DNA from: Candidatus Bathyarchaeum sp.
GTDB taxonomy: Archaea > Thermoproteota > Bathyarchaeia > Bathyarchaeales > Bathyarchaeaceae
Reading direction: 5' to 3'
Length of the DNA stretch: 5,296 bases
Assembly: GCA_003096255.1 (NCBI GenBank)
Contig: PIXS01000418.1
Coordinates: forward strand, 1-5,296
Made by a program: the position numbers and the translations under genes
Notes under the pieces: generated by a model
Seen by the model: only the letters and a program-made list of their open reading frames with translations
Databases searched by the model: none
Told to the model about the DNA's origin: nothing
Shown here: positions 5,259 to 5,296 of the stretch, one piece after another
Numbering within the stretch: the stretch's first letter is position 1
Layout: each line of letters opens with the position of its first letter

Positions 5259-5296
5259 ATGTCAGAAAGAGCTGCACGTGGACTCGTTTATGAATG
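5259..5296 (+). CDS. Start of an unidentified gene, cut by the window edge
   Basis: Twelve codons and two bases of a reading frame remain, giving MSERAARGLVYE before the window ends. The start is well supported: AGAGG ends eight bases before the ATG, and a TATA box stands at the expected distance. Twelve residues are too few to assign a family. It is read in the same direction as the GT28-type gene, but its own promoter and candidate operator suggest separate control. Confidence 0.6.
   Translation, partial: MSERAARGLVYE

Overview
The window looks like a piece of an archaeal chromosome. Five gene starts have a TATA-like box 32-47 bases upstream (a sixth box, before the acetyltransferase, is weaker). 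The implied leaders are short, several carry a GAGG-type ribosome binding site, and I see no bacterial -35/-10 pairs. Downstream of some genes there are runs of T instead of strong hairpins. At least two genes (probably three) start at TTG or GTG. The base composition is moderately AT-rich, and the mix of proteins (a tiny winged-helix regulator, an Alg14-Alg13 style glycosyltransferase and an ECF-type membrane protein) would suit a TACK archaeon, perhaps of the Bathyarchaeia type. The lineage is an inference from style, not from a marker gene.

Layout: bases 99-329 (+) encode a 76-residue winged-helix protein. It converges on a three-gene operon on the minus strand, which reads from 2875 down to 391: a left-handed beta-helix N-acetyltransferase with a cysteine-knuckle tail, a PLP-dependent sugar aminotransferase of the DegT/DnrJ/EryC1/StrS family, and a family 2 glycosyltransferase. 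The first two genes overlap by 4 bases (or are separated by 2 if the second starts at the alternative GTG), and the second and third are 5 bases apart. Upstream of the operon, also on the minus strand, is a separately promoted 121-residue protein that I do not recognise (2984-3349). A 220-base divergent promoter region follows. On the plus strand come a six-helix membrane protein resembling an ECF transporter S component (3570-4136), a GT-B glycosyltransferase joining Alg14-like and Alg13-like halves in one chain (4219-5178), and the first 12 codons of another gene (from 5259) with its own promoter and a dyad that could be an operator.

How it fits together: the aminotransferase and N-acetyltransferase are the classic last two steps that turn a 3-keto nucleotide sugar into a 3-acetamido sugar, for example in the WbpB-WbpE-WbpD route to UDP-2,3-diacetamido-2,3-dideoxy-glucuronate. 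The family 2 glycosyltransferase probably adds this or a related sugar to a lipid-linked glycan. The GT28-type enzyme on the other side resembles archaeal Agl24 and the eukaryotic Alg14/Alg13 pair, which add the second N-acetylglucosamine to the dolichol-linked N-glycan precursor. Together these suggest a small N-glycan or surface-glycan locus. The dehydrogenase that would supply the 3-keto sugar is not in the window. I found no CRISPR array, transposon, tRNA or rRNA, and no stretch over 300 bases is without a gene.
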